DNA from: Stratiolaelaps scimitus
Lineage: Eukaryota; Arthropoda; Arachnida; Mesostigmata; Laelapidae
Reading direction: 5' to 3'
Length of the DNA stretch: 64,000 bases
Assembly (NCBI GenBank): GCA_019614645.1
Contig: JABWDB010000017.1
Coordinates: 2,182,501 to 2,246,500 of the forward strand
The notes beneath the pieces were generated by a model. The model was not told where the DNA came from. It worked only from the letters and a program-made list of their open reading frames with translations, and made no database searches. Below are positions 63,007-64,000 of this stretch, piece after piece (the first letter of the stretch is position 1; every line of letters begins with the position of its first letter). The position numbers were made by a program, and so were the translations under genes.

Positions 63007-64000
63007 GTGAGCGGGCAGGCTGTCGGACGGCCAAATGTGAACCCCGCCGACGCTGCTGCCGTCGCAACATCACTATAATTCGAAGGAAAATAGCTGCAAG
63101 AGTAGCTCACACGACACCGCAGAGCCCATACAGTACACAAGCACTGCAGTTGGGACAACCACCAACGGCAGCCCCATCAGTGGTCGACTTCCTCAGGAGC
63201 AAGAGGGGGAGGCCTAATGGCGACCACGATCTTTCGTTCCCATTTGACGCCAGAGCAGCACACGAAGGCTATGCCGAGCCCCGACGCCGACACCAATCAC
63301 AGGAACACCAAGCAACCCCCAGCAGCGATGCCAATAATACATCCGATTATTACATCTCTCCGCCGCTGTTGCTGGTACCGCTAAATACGGCTGGCGCTCA
63401 ATGTTCCCACCAGTGCACCTATGCCAAACTGGCTAGCCAGGCTGGGGTCGATTGAAGCGTCTCTCTCGCTCGGTATATATATATATATATAAATATATAT
63501 ATATGTGGCATATGGCCTTCGGGTAATTATCATTATTATCAGTATTATTATTATTATTATCGTATTATCCAACTAACATTACTCACTTCATTTCAGGTTG
63601 ACCTCATCCAATCATATGACCGCCGTCTTTGGTTCTGACTGGCTACACTTCAACAATGCATTTGTATTGGTGGCGCATAGAATCGTTGTCTATATTATTC
63701 TTATTATAAAACTGTCGTTAGTTCATTATCGTTGTCTACGCCACTGATTCATCAGGCTTTCGCATTCGATGCCGATTTCAGCCACCGCCAATACAAACAC
63801 ACACACACCAGTTACGTTTGACCAATGTGGCTAAACGTACTAAAACACGACGACGGCCATGAAGATAATAATAATAATAATAACAATTATGGATGTACTA
63901 CTCATCGTAGGAGCTATTCCCGTTCATTGTGCAATCATAACACATGTGAATCCCGCTTTCACTTCACTCATTGTCTGGGATTCGTTCTCTTGACCTCCTG
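63007..64000. other. Continuation of the candidate gene or intergenic DNA
   Basis: Three plus-strand frames are partly open between 63080 and 63455 with proline-, serine- and asparagine-rich products, and no clear splice boundary picks one. A TA microsatellite lies at about 63473-63505 and AAT repeats at about 63865-63883. No gene is recognised. Confidence 0.35.

Noticed and set aside
1..64000. CRISPR arrays, operons, bacterial promoters, prophage or defence islands
   Set aside because: No regularly spaced repeats, no dense same-strand genes, and the one clear gene is spliced and metazoan.

Overview
The window looks like nuclear DNA from an animal, most likely an arthropod. It has one spliced, confidently recognisable gene, many microsatellites (AT, CT, CA, CAA, GTT, AAT), decayed retrotransposon pieces and no operon-like packing. 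The single gene is a protostome-type msh/Drop (Msx) homeobox gene. Its flanks differ from the insect and vertebrate sequences I know, which would fit a fast-evolving lineage such as a mite or tick, but that placement is a guess.

Layout. 1-230 is a decayed Ty3/Gypsy-like reverse transcriptase fragment, and a second, related fragment lies near 40.2 kb. 6.4-6.9 kb holds a decayed LINE reverse transcriptase end. From about 7 to 22 kb I recognise no gene. 22.0-25.7 kb is the msh locus: a GC-rich leader, exon 1 (23013-23445), a 421-base intron, exon 2 with the homeodomain (23867-24252), then a probable long 3' untranslated region with a strong stem-loop and a polyadenylation signal set in a second stem-loop. 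From 25.7 to 62.6 kb there are only weak candidate exons, retroelement traces (37.6 kb 2A-like motif, 50.5 kb RT-like piece) and GC-rich, repeat-rich blocks. Near 62.8-63.0 kb there is a plausible internal exon of an unidentified plus-strand gene.

How it works together. msh encodes a homeodomain transcription factor with an N-terminal Groucho-recruiting (eh1-type) motif. It sits in a wide gene-poor stretch, the usual setting of a developmental regulator with distant enhancers, although no enhancer can be pointed to from sequence alone. Nearly all other open frames of 60-200 codons look like chance frames in GC-rich or low-complexity DNA. A few with splice signals or possible element similarity are listed at low confidence. 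I did not find a convincing new biological system.
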